Numbered from the stretch's first letter, positions 1-7,136 are shown. The stretch: 10,502 nt of DNA from JAKORR01 sp964608495 (GCA_964608495.1 CAZSOQ010000188.1:1-10502), one strand, 5' to 3'. Numbers and translations: made by a program. The notes: generated from the letters alone by a model not told the origin.

Positions 1-949
1 GGACGACGAGGCCGGCGCCCGCTTCCACCCGCTCTCGTATCGCCTGGGCCATGACGGCCGGCAGGACGCTCGGTATCACGTACAGCTCGTAGTAGCCGTC
101 GCGCAGGCGCTTCTGCGCCCGCCGGCCCGTCTCCGACACGGCCTGGGTGCCATAGTAGCCCGTGTCCACGAGGTCGTAGTCCAGCTCGAGGCGCTGGGCA
201 AGCTCGACGGCATCGCGCAGCTCCCTGAGGCTGCGGATCGTGACGAAGGCCTTCAGCGGGCCGCCCGCCAGCGGCGAGGCCCAGGCGATGTGGGGCGTCA
301 CCGGCGGCTCCGTCAGGGGGCGGTCAATGTCCTTCAGCGACATCTCCGCGATGAGTGGGAAGTCCGGCTCGCCCTCCCGCAGGGACACGTGGTCGTAGTA
401 GATGGTGCCCTTGCGCGCCACGTTGTAGATATACAGCCGCGCCACGGGATTCGGCGCGACGAAGGTCGCCACGTACTCCTCGTACTGCTCGGTCGGCCGC
501 ACGTTCCACAGCAGGGGCATTTCCCTGCGCGGCTTGTCCTCGCCGTGCACGATCAGCGCGCCGCCCAGCGCCCCGTCCTCACCCCTCAGGGTCAGGGTGA
601 TGGTGTACTTCGCGCCCGGGTTGAGGCTGACGTCCTGCGTTGCCAGCACGTACTGCCCGGGCATGGACACGATCTCGTAGTCCTTGCCCATGAAGGCCTT
701 CTCGCGCCAGCGGATCGTGTCCGGCCCCGTGGACCACCCATCGGGCATCCCATTGCCATCCGCGTCTTCGTTGAACCCGGGATTGCGCAGCAGCTCGACG
801 CCCTCGCCCTGGGCCAGGGCCGTCGCCAGAGCCGCCAGGACGACGGGCACGAGCACGAGCAGCGCCAGGGGGACGACCCGCCGGTCGCCGTGCCCCGCCC
901 GTCGGTCGGTACCGGGCCTGATCCTGCCGCGCGAAAGCCCTGTCGCCAT
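1..949 (-). CDS. Secreted protein with N-terminal CBM-like module, 3' end beyond window (partial)
   Basis: The reading frame runs from an ATG at 949 to the window edge without a stop (316 codons seen). Residues 21-47 look like a signal peptide: arginines, then a Leu/Val/Ala core ending ALAQG. Residues about 51-192 resemble the CBM_4_9 / galactose-binding beta-sandwich: the opening LLRNPGFN followed by DADGNGMPDGW is typical, and the segment ends YYDHVSLREG, as such modules do. From about residue 218 an alpha/beta domain begins (KAFVTIRSLRELRDAVELAQ), with a strand YELYVIPSVLP and helix near 287-310. It recalls the glutamine-amidotransferase-like domain found in large GH42-related proteins, but too little is visible for a firm call. 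A GGGGG run about 8 bases before the ATG could be the ribosome binding site. Likely role: export and carbohydrate binding or degradation. The catalytic part, if any, is outside the window. It is transcribed away from the sugar-isomerase operon. Confidence 0.8.
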   Translation of the reverse strand, partial: MATGLSRGRIRPGTDRRAGHGDRRVVPLALLVLVPVVLAALATALAQGEGVELLRNPGFNEDADGNGMPDGWSTGPDTIRWREKAFMGKDYEIVSMPGQYVLATQDVSLNPGAKYTITLTLRGEDGALGGALIVHGEDKPRREMPLLWNVRPTEQYEEYVATFVAPNPVARLYIYNVARKGTIYYDHVSLREGEPDFPLIAEMSLKDIDRPLTEPPVTPHIAWASPLAGGPLKAFVTIRSLRELRDAVELAQRLELDYDLVDTGYYGTQAVSETGRRAQKRLRDGYYELYVIPSVLPAVMAQAIRERVEAGAGLVV

Positions 950-1207
950 GCCGACACCCCCGGTCGTGAGCCTTGGCCGCCGGGCCTTCGACGGCCAAGA
1001 GAGGTCTTCCACCCCCCAACTGCCAGTCCTGCGCGGGTCGCGCGCGCCGGCCTGGGCCGCTCGCGGGAGTCGCGGCCTCCGCGCGTCCTGCAGGGCTTGT
1101 CGCCGCGCCGGCCAATAGTCCCTGCGGGCGGGCTGTAGCGCGCCTGCGCCACCCCGCCGGCAGGGCTCGGCTGCGGGAGCGACGTCAGGCCAAGGGGGGC
1201 ACGCTCT
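950..1207. promoter_or_regulatory. Divergent intergenic region between the secreted CBM protein and the isomerase operon
   Basis: This 258-base gap separates two divergently transcribed units, so it should hold both promoters. I see no convincing -35/-10 pair on either strand; the region is very GC-rich. The clearest structure is the inverted repeat at 1120-1165, listed separately. An AAGGGGGG run at 1192-1199, eight bases before the ATG at 1208, is the ribosome binding site of the first isomerase. Reading frames that cross the gap have no supporting features and look like shadows. Confidence 0.5.
1120..1165. repeat. Imperfect inverted repeat in the divergent promoter region
   Basis: The arms CCCTGCGGGCGGG (1120-1132) and CCCGCCGGCAGGG (1153-1165) are reverse complements at 12 of 13 positions, with a 20-base spacer. 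The repeat ends 42 bases before the ATG of the first isomerase, a position suited to an operator or a leader hairpin. No T-run follows, so it does not look like an intrinsic terminator. GC-rich DNA produces such repeats fairly easily, so function is unproven. Confidence 0.4.
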
Positions 1208-2002
1208 ATGGACCTGATCTGCGCCTCGATCTGCTACCGGGGCTACGCCGAGGACGAGTTCCTGGCGACGCTGGCGCTTGCGCCGAAGATCGGCTTCAGC
1301 CGCATGGAGATCCACGGTCCGATGACCTGGAGCGTCGAGGCCGTGGATGCCTTTGACGTTCGCGCGGCGAAGCGCCAGATCGAGGCGTCCGGGATGGAGT
1401 GCGCGGGCCTGTACACCCCCGGCTGGGGCGGATCGGAGGAGGCCGACGTGGCCGAGCACGCGCAGGCCATCGCCGCCTGCGCGGGTTACGCGGCCGAGCT
1501 GGGCGCCCGACACGTCACCTCGACGGGGGCGTCGCCGCGCGAGCAGGCGGGCGCGCTCGACCGGGTGCTGGCCTGTGTCGAGCAGGTCCTCGACCGGGTG
1601 CCCGCCGACAGCCCCGTGCGGCTAACCCTCGAGCCTCACTACCGCAACGTCCTGGAACAGCCCGCGGACTTCGCGCGCGTGCTGGAGGCCCTCCCCGATC
1701 CGCGGCTGGGCCTGTGCCTCGACACGGGCCACTTCCACTCGGCCCGTGTGGACACGGTGGCCTTCATCCACCGCTTCGCGCCGCGCATCTACGCCGTGCA
1801 CCTGAAGGACCACGTGGGCACGACGTCGGTGGGCATCGGGCGCGGGGAGATAGACTTGCGGGCCATCGTGACCGCCCTCGAGGAGGTCGGGTATGGCGGC
1901 GACCTGACCCTCGAGCTGGAGGTAAAGGACACCGAGAGCCTGGACCGCTACACCGAGGAGGCCTACGTCTACCTGTGCGGGCTCCTCGGCCGCAAGCTGT
2001 GA
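1208..2002 (+). CDS. Sugar phosphate isomerase/epimerase (AP_endonuc_2-type TIM barrel)
   Basis: At 264 residues the protein has the usual length of the xylose-isomerase-like TIM-barrel family, which holds sugar and inositol isomerases, epimerases and dehydratases. The metal-binding pattern is visible: E142 in LTLEPH, D172 and H175 in CLDTGHFH, H198 in YAVHLKDH, and E236 or E238 in LTLELEVKD. The loop GIGRGEIDLRAIVTALEEVGY (split here only by its length limit as GIGRGEID and ALEEVGY) is the standard segment before the last strand. A divalent-metal-dependent proton transfer on a ketose or inosose is expected from the family; the substrate cannot be read from sequence. No signal peptide, so cytoplasmic. 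The ATG follows AAGGGGGG by eight bases. It is the first gene of a co-directional run and ends 18 bases before the second isomerase, strongly suggesting co-transcription. Confidence 0.88.
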   Translation: MDLICASICYRGYAEDEFLATLALAPKIGFSRMEIHGPMTWSVEAVDAFDVRAAKRQIEASGMECAGLYTPGWGGSEEADVAEHAQAIAACAGYAAELGARHVTSTGASPREQAGALDRVLACVEQVLDRVPADSPVRLTLEPHYRNVLEQPADFARVLEALPDPRLGLCLDTGHFHSARVDTVAFIHRFAPRIYAVHLKDHVGTTSVGIGRGEIDLRAIVTALEEVGYGGDLTLELEVKDTESLDRYTEEAYVYLCGLLGRKL

Positions 2003-2020
2003 CCGGCCGGAGGAACAACC

Positions 2021-2833
2021 ATGAGCGGGCTTCGCGTCGCCTGCCAGACCTACACCTGGGAGATGCTGGGTGGCGAGTGGGGAGGCCGGGTCAGCGACCT
2101 GCTGGACTGGATCGCCGACGCCGGCTACGAGGGGATCGAGATCACGAACAACATGATCCGCGAGTTCCGCGACCGGCCCGCGGACTTCGCGGCGGAGCTT
2201 GCGGCACGGAGCCTGGCGCTGGCCTGCTTCGCCTACGCCTCGCCCAGCGGGTTCACGGACCCCGAGCGCCTGGAAGCGGACCTGGCGGGCGCGCGGGAGG
2301 CCCTTACGTTCGTGAGCCACTTCCCGGAGCCACGCTTTGGCCTGGGCGGCGCGGCCAGCCCGTCGCGCGAGGAGGCCCGCGAGAAGCTGGACCGCGCCAT
2401 CGCCTTCTACAACGAGGTGGGACGACTGGGCACGGAGCTGGGCGTGTCGGTGAACGTGCACCCCCACTCCCATCACGGTTCGCTGGTCGAGAGCGCGGAG
2501 GAGTACGCCTACCTGCTGGACCACCTGGACCCGCGCTACGTGAGCTTCGGCCCCGACACGGGCCACATCGTGCGGGGCGGGCAGGACTTGCTGACCTGCC
2601 TGCGGACGCACCTGGCGCGGATCACGCACGTGCACGTGAAGGACGCCACGGCCGCGCGGGAATGGGTGGGGCTGGGCGAGGGGATGTGCGACTTCCCGGC
2701 GGTGATGGTCCTGCTGGAATCCGCGGGCTACCGCGGCTGGGTGGTCGCCGAGGAGGAATCCGAGGCCGCGCGCCGCAACGGCCTTGCCGCCGTGCGCGCG
2801 AACCGTGACTACCTGCGCTCAATCGGTCACTGA
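2021..2833 (+). CDS. IolE-like sugar isomerase / inosose dehydratase family protein
   Basis: This 270-residue TIM-barrel protein belongs to the same superfamily as its upstream neighbour but to a different branch. In place of the Glu strand motif it has VNVHPHSHHG (H147, H149), as seen in IolE-type inosose dehydratases. It then has FGPDTGHI (D179, H182), ITHVHVKDA (H204, H206, D208), a Gly-rich loop GLGEGMCDF and the last strand GWVVAEEESE (E244-E246). The C-terminal NGLAAVRANRDYLRS resembles the IolE tail. It is probably a cytoplasmic metal-dependent dehydratase or isomerase of a cyclitol, keto-sugar or hexonate. GGAGGA lies seven bases before the ATG, and the gene starts 18 bases after the previous stop. 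Two divergent paralogues side by side suggest sequential steps on one sugar, but this is inference. The exact reaction is not established. Confidence 0.85.
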   Translation: MSGLRVACQTYTWEMLGGEWGGRVSDLLDWIADAGYEGIEITNNMIREFRDRPADFAAELAARSLALACFAYASPSGFTDPERLEADLAGAREALTFVSHFPEPRFGLGGAASPSREEAREKLDRAIAFYNEVGRLGTELGVSVNVHPHSHHGSLVESAEEYAYLLDHLDPRYVSFGPDTGHIVRGGQDLLTCLRTHLARITHVHVKDATAAREWVGLGEGMCDFPAVMVLLESAGYRGWVVAEEESEAARRNGLAAVRANRDYLRSIGH

Positions 2834-2925
2834 CCGGAGTCGGCGCGCCGAGGCGGCCTCTTCCGCCGCCGGCGCGGGGGCGGGCACGGTTGTCTCAAGC
2901 CGACTCGAGGGAGGTATCGCCAGGG
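2834..2925 (+). promoter_or_regulatory. Spacer with palindrome and small hairpin before the GH42-like gene
   Basis: The 92-base spacer holds a perfect 12-base palindrome TCGGCGCGCCGA (2840-2851). Directly after it is a hairpin with stem GGCGGC (2852-2857) and GCCGCC (2865-2870) around the loop CTCTTCC. No T-run follows. An intra-operon leader, processing site or partial attenuator is possible. The purine-rich AGGGAGG at 2908-2914 is the likely ribosome binding site for the ATG at 2926. Confidence 0.3.
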
Positions 2926-4932
2926 ATGGACAGACCATCGGCATACAGGGTTTCGTGGCGCGTGGGCGTTCCCCATTACGAGACCGACGCCGCCTTCGCT
3001 AGGCTGCTCGGCCTGGTGGGCGACTTCCGCCTCGTGCTGGACGAGGTGGCCCTGTTCGACAGCGTCACCCATCACCTCTACCTGCCGCTGGAGGCGCTGG
3101 CCGAGCGCGCCTCGATCATCGAGCGCCGGCTTGCCGCGCTGCGGCGGGAGGGCATACCCAGCGTCGGCATCAACGTGCTGGCGACCATCGGTCACATCAA
3201 CGAGGCCTGGGACTACATGCCGCCGCTTCCCTTCCAGCCGATGGTCGGGCACGACGGCAGCGTATCGCGCGGTTGCGCGTGCCCCAACACGCTGGAGCAC
3301 CGTGAGTACGTGCGGGCAAAGTACGGGCTTATGGCGGGGGCGAGGCCGGACTTCGTCTGGGTGGACGACGACATCCGCATGCACAACCACGGCGTGGCCT
3401 ACGCCTGCTTCTGCCCCACGTGCCTGGCGCTCTTCGCCGAGGAGACGGGCCGAGAGTACGACCGCGAGGGCCTGGTGCGGGCGCTCAACGACCCCGAGGC
3501 GGGGGACGTGCGGCGGGAGTGGGTGGATCACAACGTGCGCACGATCGAGTCGCTCCTGGCAGACGTAGGGGATGCCCTCCGGTCGGTGAACCCCGAGATC
3601 GCCACCGGGCTCATGACCGCCGGGCCGGGGTGGACCACCTACTCGGGCCACGCCTTCGACCGGTGGTTCAGGGCGCTGGGGGCGTCGAAGGCCAGGCCCG
3701 GCGGAGGTTTCTACTCGGACGCCGGCCGGCTGGAAGTGCTGCTCAAGGTCTTCGAGGTCGCCCGACAGCGGGTGGCCCTGCCCGACACGGTCACCGACTG
3801 CCAGTACGAGCTGGAGAACTTCCCCTACCAGGCCCTGCGCAAGGCCGCGGCGTCGGTGGTGAACGAGTGCACCCTTTCGCTGGCCGCGGGACTCAAGGGC
3901 GTGGCGGTGAACGCCTTGCCCATGTGGGGGCCGCCCTACGATGACCAGATCCCGGTGCTTCATGCCATCGCCTGCGCGCGGCCGATGTGGGAGCTGCTTG
4001 CCGCTCACGTGGAGGGCCTGCCGCTCGTGGGGCTGTGGGGCGCGTGGCGGCACGATCTCGCGGCCCGTCGCCGAGTGCTGCCCGGCGAGGACTGGTTCGG
4101 CCACAGCCCGGCGCACGACATCAACCGGCCCAACCTTCTCGCGGAGATCGGCGTGCCGATGGGCGTCGAGCCGACCGGCTGCGGAACGATCCTCTGCGGT
4201 CGCGTGGCGGAGGCCTTCGACGACGCCGAACTGGCGGAGATGCTGACGGGCGGCGTGCTGATGGACACGGCGGCGCTGCAGGTCCTCGCCGATCGCGGCC
4301 TCGACCACCTGGTGGGCGTGCGGGTGTCAGAGCGGCGCGACAACGGGATGATGGAGCGGTTCACGGACGATCCGCTGAACGGCGAGCACGTCGGCCAGGT
4401 GCGGGATGCGCGGATCGAGTTCTGGGGATCGTCCGCCGGGCTGGCCGACGAGCTCGAGCCCACGCAGCCGGGCGTGCGCACCCTGGCGGTGCTCGAGGAC
4501 TACTTCCAGCGCCCGCGCGGGGCCTGCCTGACGGTCTACGAGAACCCGCTGGGGGGACGAGTGGCCGTGATGGGCTACGCTCCGTGGATGTTCGTGCACT
4601 CGGGCGCCAAGCGCTGCCAACTGCTGGACATCGCGGACTGGATCAGCCGCGAGGCGCTGCCGGTGCGCATCCAGGAGACCGTGCCGCTGGTGCCCCTGGT
4701 GCGCCTGGCACCCGACCGGTCACGCGGGGCCGTGGTGCTGCTCAACACGGGGCTCGAGAAGATCGCCACCGCGACGCTGCACCTGCGCGTGCCCGACCTG
4801 CCCGTGCACCTCGCCACGCCCGAGGGCGTCGTGGAGGTCGAGCCGCAGCGCCGGGAGGACGGCCTGTGGGTCGAGCTTCACGAGGTCGAGGCCTGGACGA
4901 CGGTGTGCCTGCTTCTGGGCTCGCGGCCCTGA
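2926..4932 (+). CDS. GH42-like protein (beta-galactosidase-type architecture, altered active site)
   Basis: 668 residues from the ATG at 2926; a TTG at 2890 would add 12 residues, but AGGGAGG 11 bases upstream favours the ATG. No signal peptide. Architecture, inferred: TIM-barrel domain (about 1-345), amidotransferase-like trimerisation domain (about 350-580), small C-terminal beta domain (about 585-668). C117, C161, C163 and C166 match the spacing of the zinc-binding cysteines in Thermus A4 beta-galactosidase (44 residues, then C-x-C-x-x-C). In GH42 the acid/base lies in a W-x-x-x-N-E motif just before that cluster. Here the strand reads FVWVDDDIR (D147-D149) and the Glu is absent. The nucleophile could be E297 or E295 in CQYELENFP. 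Likely a glycoside hydrolase or a diverged relative acting in the cytoplasm on a glycoside fed to the neighbouring isomerases. Substrate and even activity are uncertain. Confidence 0.72.
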   Translation: MDRPSAYRVSWRVGVPHYETDAAFARLLGLVGDFRLVLDEVALFDSVTHHLYLPLEALAERASIIERRLAALRREGIPSVGINVLATIGHINEAWDYMPPLPFQPMVGHDGSVSRGCACPNTLEHREYVRAKYGLMAGARPDFVWVDDDIRMHNHGVAYACFCPTCLALFAEETGREYDREGLVRALNDPEAGDVRREWVDHNVRTIESLLADVGDALRSVNPEIATGLMTAGPGWTTYSGHAFDRWFRALGASKARPGGGFYSDAGRLEVLLKVFEVARQRVALPDTVTDCQYELENFPYQALRKAAASVVNECTLSLAAGLKGVAVNALPMWGPPYDDQIPVLHAIACARPMWELLAAHVEGLPLVGLWGAWRHDLAARRRVLPGEDWFGHSPAHDINRPNLLAEIGVPMGVEPTGCGTILCGRVAEAFDDAELAEMLTGGVLMDTAALQVLADRGLDHLVGVRVSERRDNGMMERFTDDPLNGEHVGQVRDARIEFWGSSAGLADELEPTQPGVRTLAVLEDYFQRPRGACLTVYENPLGGRVAVMGYAPWMFVHSGAKRCQLLDIADWISREALPVRIQETVPLVPLVRLAPDRSRGAVVLLNTGLEKIATATLHLRVPDLPVHLATPEGVVEVEPQRREDGLWVELHEVEAWTTVCLLLGSRP

Positions 4933-5040
4933 CCGGGCGGGCGCGGGCATGGCGGGGCAGCACTGGGCGCGCTGGGCGCCCTGGGGCGTCGCCGAGCGTC
5001 GTGGTCGCCCGCAGTTGGGAAGCCACCAAGGAGGGTTGAG
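4933..5040 (+). promoter_or_regulatory. Spacer before the ADP-ribosylglycohydrolase-family gene, with small hairpin and strong RBS
   Basis: The 108-base spacer has a small perfect hairpin, stem GGGCGC (4965-4970) and GCGCCC (4976-4981) with a five-base loop, not followed by a T-run. AAGGAGGG at 5028-5035, five bases before the ATG at 5041, is the strongest Shine-Dalgarno sequence in the window. No clear promoter is visible, so read-through from upstream is the simplest assumption, but a separate promoter cannot be excluded. Confidence 0.35.
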
Positions 5041-6093
5041 ATGAACGATACGAGGCTGTACAGCAAGGTCTACGGGTGCCTGGCGGCCGGCGCCATCGGC
5101 GACCAGCTCGGGCGGCCCGCGGAGGGATGGCACTACCGCGACCTCGAGGAGCGCAAGGGCCGCCTGACCGACCCCTGGGAGACCAGCGACCGCACCGAGG
5201 GCGGCGACCGCAACTTCGACATCGGCACCGACGACACGGCCCTCGGCCAGATTCTGTGCCACGCCTACCTCGAGAAGGGCGGTCGGATCACCGTCGAGGA
5301 CTACGCGCGCCAGTGGCTTCGGGAGATGCAGCCCACGCGGTTCTTCTTCTGCATGCGCAACACCTACGAGCTGCTGAAGATGGGCTACTCACCGCGGCTC
5401 ACCGGGGCGCTGAACATCGTGACGGGCAGCGGGCTGATGGCCATCAACCCGGTGGGGATCTACAACGCCTGCGACCCGGCGGCGGCCTATGCCGATGCTT
5501 TGGAGATCGCCGGGATGTACCAGCGGGACCTGGACCTGTTCATCCCCGGCGTCATCGCCGCCGCGATAGCCGCGGCCTTCCGCCCGGATGCGACGGTGGA
5601 CACGGTGCTGGAAGCCGCGGTGCGCGTGGCGCCGAGGGAGCGCATGGTGACCTTCGACGAGCGGCGGTTCGACAACCTGTACGACACGCTGGCGCGGGCG
5701 ATCGAGATCGGCCGGGCGAGTGAGGACGTTTACGCGGCGCGCGAGCCGCTCTACGCCGAGATGCTGCAGTATGGGGCCATTGACCCGCAGGAGGTCTTCG
5801 CGCTGACCTTCGGCATCTTCGCGGCATCCCGCGGGGACACGGAGCAGGCGATGCTCGGCGGAGCCAATATCGGGCGCGACTCGGACACGATCTCAAGCCT
5901 GAACGGCCAGTTGTGCGGCGCCATGAACGGCATCGAGTCCGTGCCCCGCCGATGGGTGGAGGGTCTCGAGGGCAGCGCCGGCGCGCAGCGCTTCCTCGAG
6001 ACCGTCGCGGGCATGACGGAGCTCATCGCCGCGCGGCTGCGCAGCATGGAGCAGCAGGTCGGCTGGCTCAGGCAGATGACCGCGGCGAGCTGA
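5041..6093 (+). CDS. ADP-ribosylglycohydrolase (ARH/DraG) family protein
   Basis: The 350-residue protein has the hallmarks of the ADP_ribosyl_GH family, an all-helical fold with a two-metal (Mg or Mn) centre. G20-D21 lies in AGAIGDQLGRP. T63-D64-D65-T66 in DIGTDDTALG is the first metal motif. The C-terminal motif ANIGRDSDT (G278, R279, D280, D282, T283) supplies the rest. AINPVGIYNACDP near 134-146 is a typical mid-family motif. Characterised members remove ADP-ribose from proteins, DNA or O-acetyl-ADP-ribose. Many bacterial homologues next to sugar genes have unknown substrates and may cleave other ribosides or N-glycosides. No signal peptide, so cytoplasmic. It closes the co-directional run and its stop is 15 bases from the stop of a convergent gene. 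Family call firm, substrate unknown. Confidence 0.88.
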   Translation: MNDTRLYSKVYGCLAAGAIGDQLGRPAEGWHYRDLEERKGRLTDPWETSDRTEGGDRNFDIGTDDTALGQILCHAYLEKGGRITVEDYARQWLREMQPTRFFFCMRNTYELLKMGYSPRLTGALNIVTGSGLMAINPVGIYNACDPAAAYADALEIAGMYQRDLDLFIPGVIAAAIAAAFRPDATVDTVLEAAVRVAPRERMVTFDERRFDNLYDTLARAIEIGRASEDVYAAREPLYAEMLQYGAIDPQEVFALTFGIFAASRGDTEQAMLGGANIGRDSDTISSLNGQLCGAMNGIESVPRRWVEGLEGSAGAQRFLETVAGMTELIAARLRSMEQQVGWLRQMTAAS

Positions 6094-6108
6094 CGGGTCC
6101 CTCTCCGC

Positions 6109-6891
6109 CTAGCGGTTTCCCTGCTGCGGGCGAGCCCGCGGGGCCATCGCCTGCTGGAGCTTGGTCCACTGGGCACTGCTCAGCACCTTCTTTAGGCTGG
6201 CGTCCAGGCTGGACTTGATCTGGGTCATGGCGGTGGTCACGGTCTTCAGGTTGCCGCTGTTGAGCGCCTGCTCGCGCTTGGTCCACTGCGCGTCGTAGGT
6301 GGTGCGCAGGTTGAACAACTGCTCGTTGGTCACCTCGAGGTCGAAGGCCACCAGAGACCACGTCCGGTCAAGGTAGAAGGACTGGGACATGGCCTGGCGG
6401 TTGCCCTGCTGGCCCTGGCCTTGCGCCTGGCTCATGAGCTTCTGGGCGCGGGTCTGCACCGATTGCTGCCACTTGGTGAGCTTTGCCTTCTGGTCGGCTA
6501 GGAGCACTTCCTTCAGCTTGGCCTCGATGCTCTGCTTGATGGTTTTCATCGCGGTCTGGACGGCCTGGAAGTCCCTGTTCTGCCTGGCCTTCTCCATGGC
6601 CGCCTTGCGGGAGTCGTAGGTTTTCTGGAAGGTCGGGCGGATCTTGCCGAGCTGCACCTTGCTGGCATCACACTGGAAGGCGACGGCCGACCAGGTGCTC
6701 TCGAAGTACATCATGTCCCCGAAGTGCTGGCCGGCTCGCCCGCCCCTGCCGGGCCCGCCACCCGGTCCGCCCTGGCGACGGCCGCCGGGCTGAGCCTGGG
6801 CCCAGCTCGTCAGGATCAGACCGACGACCACCCCGAACACCATTGCTATGGAGGTCCTCTTGGCTCTGTAGCCGATGGCCTCGCCTGTCAC
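6109..6891 (-). CDS. Exported protein with tandem-duplicated helical domain (possibly Spy/CpxP/LTXXQ-like)
   Basis: With the chosen GTG start at 6891, preceded by AAGGGG nine bases upstream, the protein has 260 residues. A GTG at 6969 would add 26 residues, and an ATG 16 codons inside would remove the positive n-region. Residues about 9-34 form a signal peptide (RAKR, hydrophobic core, SWAQAQ). A Gly/Arg-rich linker follows at 35-56. Two similar helical units come next: 62-145, opening YFESTWSAVAF, and 173-250, opening YLDRTWSLVAF, joined by a Gln/Gly-rich linker at 151-170. Each unit is charged and helix-rich, ending near KLTKWQQ or QWTKLQQ, vaguely like the LTXXQ motif of Spy/CpxP periplasmic chaperones. 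The link to that family is tentative. It lies divergent from a DUF4349-type gene, which fits an envelope role. Confidence 0.7.
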   Translation of the reverse strand: MTGEAIGYRAKRTSIAMVFGVVVGLILTSWAQAQPGGRRQGGPGGGPGRGGRAGQHFGDMMYFESTWSAVAFQCDASKVQLGKIRPTFQKTYDSRKAAMEKARQNRDFQAVQTAMKTIKQSIEAKLKEVLLADQKAKLTKWQQSVQTRAQKLMSQAQGQGQQGNRQAMSQSFYLDRTWSLVAFDLEVTNEQLFNLRTTYDAQWTKREQALNSGNLKTVTTAMTQIKSSLDASLKKVLSSAQWTKLQQAMAPRARPQQGNR

Positions 6892-7136
6892 GCTGCATTT
6901 CCCCTTCGCGTCGCCGTCGCCGCCCCTATCCACGAGTGAGGCGACGTGCTGCGCGTCGTGTGTTGACACCTCGGACGAACCGGGCGCCCGGTTGGTTCAC
7001 TGGGTCCCGCATGCCTGGTTGTCGCGCAGAGCGGGGCGAACTTCGGGCGGGATGCCTGGTCTAAAGGGTCGTAGAGTGGCCGCGGGCCTTGCGCGCAAGT
7101 CGGTCCGGGGGCGTTGGGCCCCCAGGGGGTGGTACC
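6892..7136. promoter_or_regulatory. Divergent intergenic region between the exported duplicated protein and the DUF4349 gene
   Basis: This 245-base gap should carry two divergent promoters, but no clear -35/-10 pair is visible. A TTGACA at 6963-6968 on the plus strand has no TATAAT-like partner at the right distance. The nine-base word ATGCCTGGT occurs twice in direct orientation (7011-7019 and 7052-7060), 41 bases apart. A GGGGGC / GCCCCC hairpin (7107-7112 and 7118-7123) sits directly before the AGGGGGTGG ribosome binding site of the DUF4349 gene and might affect its accessibility. Confidence 0.4.

Noticed and set aside
290..1138. A 282-codon plus-strand open frame across the left end
   Set aside because: The opposite strand encodes a signal peptide and CBM-like module in a continuous frame; this frame is its His/Arg-rich antisense shadow.
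1622..2635. A 337-codon minus-strand open frame opposite the two isomerases
   Set aside because: Antisense shadow of two confidently identified genes, without motif, signal peptide or convincing start.
1399..2808. A 469-codon plus-strand open frame across both isomerase genes
   Set aside because: It is rich in Arg, Gly, Pro and Ala with no domain motif and overlaps two well-supported isomerase genes with good ribosome binding sites; a GC-driven shadow frame.
2827..4308. A 493-codon minus-strand open frame opposite the GH42-like gene
   Set aside because: It runs antisense to a gene with clear domain motifs, its composition is His/Arg/Gly-rich and it shows no recognisable motif; typical of the antisense frame of GC-rich coding DNA.
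6963..6991. TTGACA as a -35 promoter element on the plus strand
   Set aside because: The bases 16-18 positions downstream are GC-rich with no TATAAT-like element, so no sigma-70 promoter is supported.
7011..7060. Nine-base direct repeat ATGCCTGGT as a regulator binding pair
   Set aside because: A single nine-base repeat in a region of this size can occur by chance; noted in the intergenic entry but not claimed as a site.
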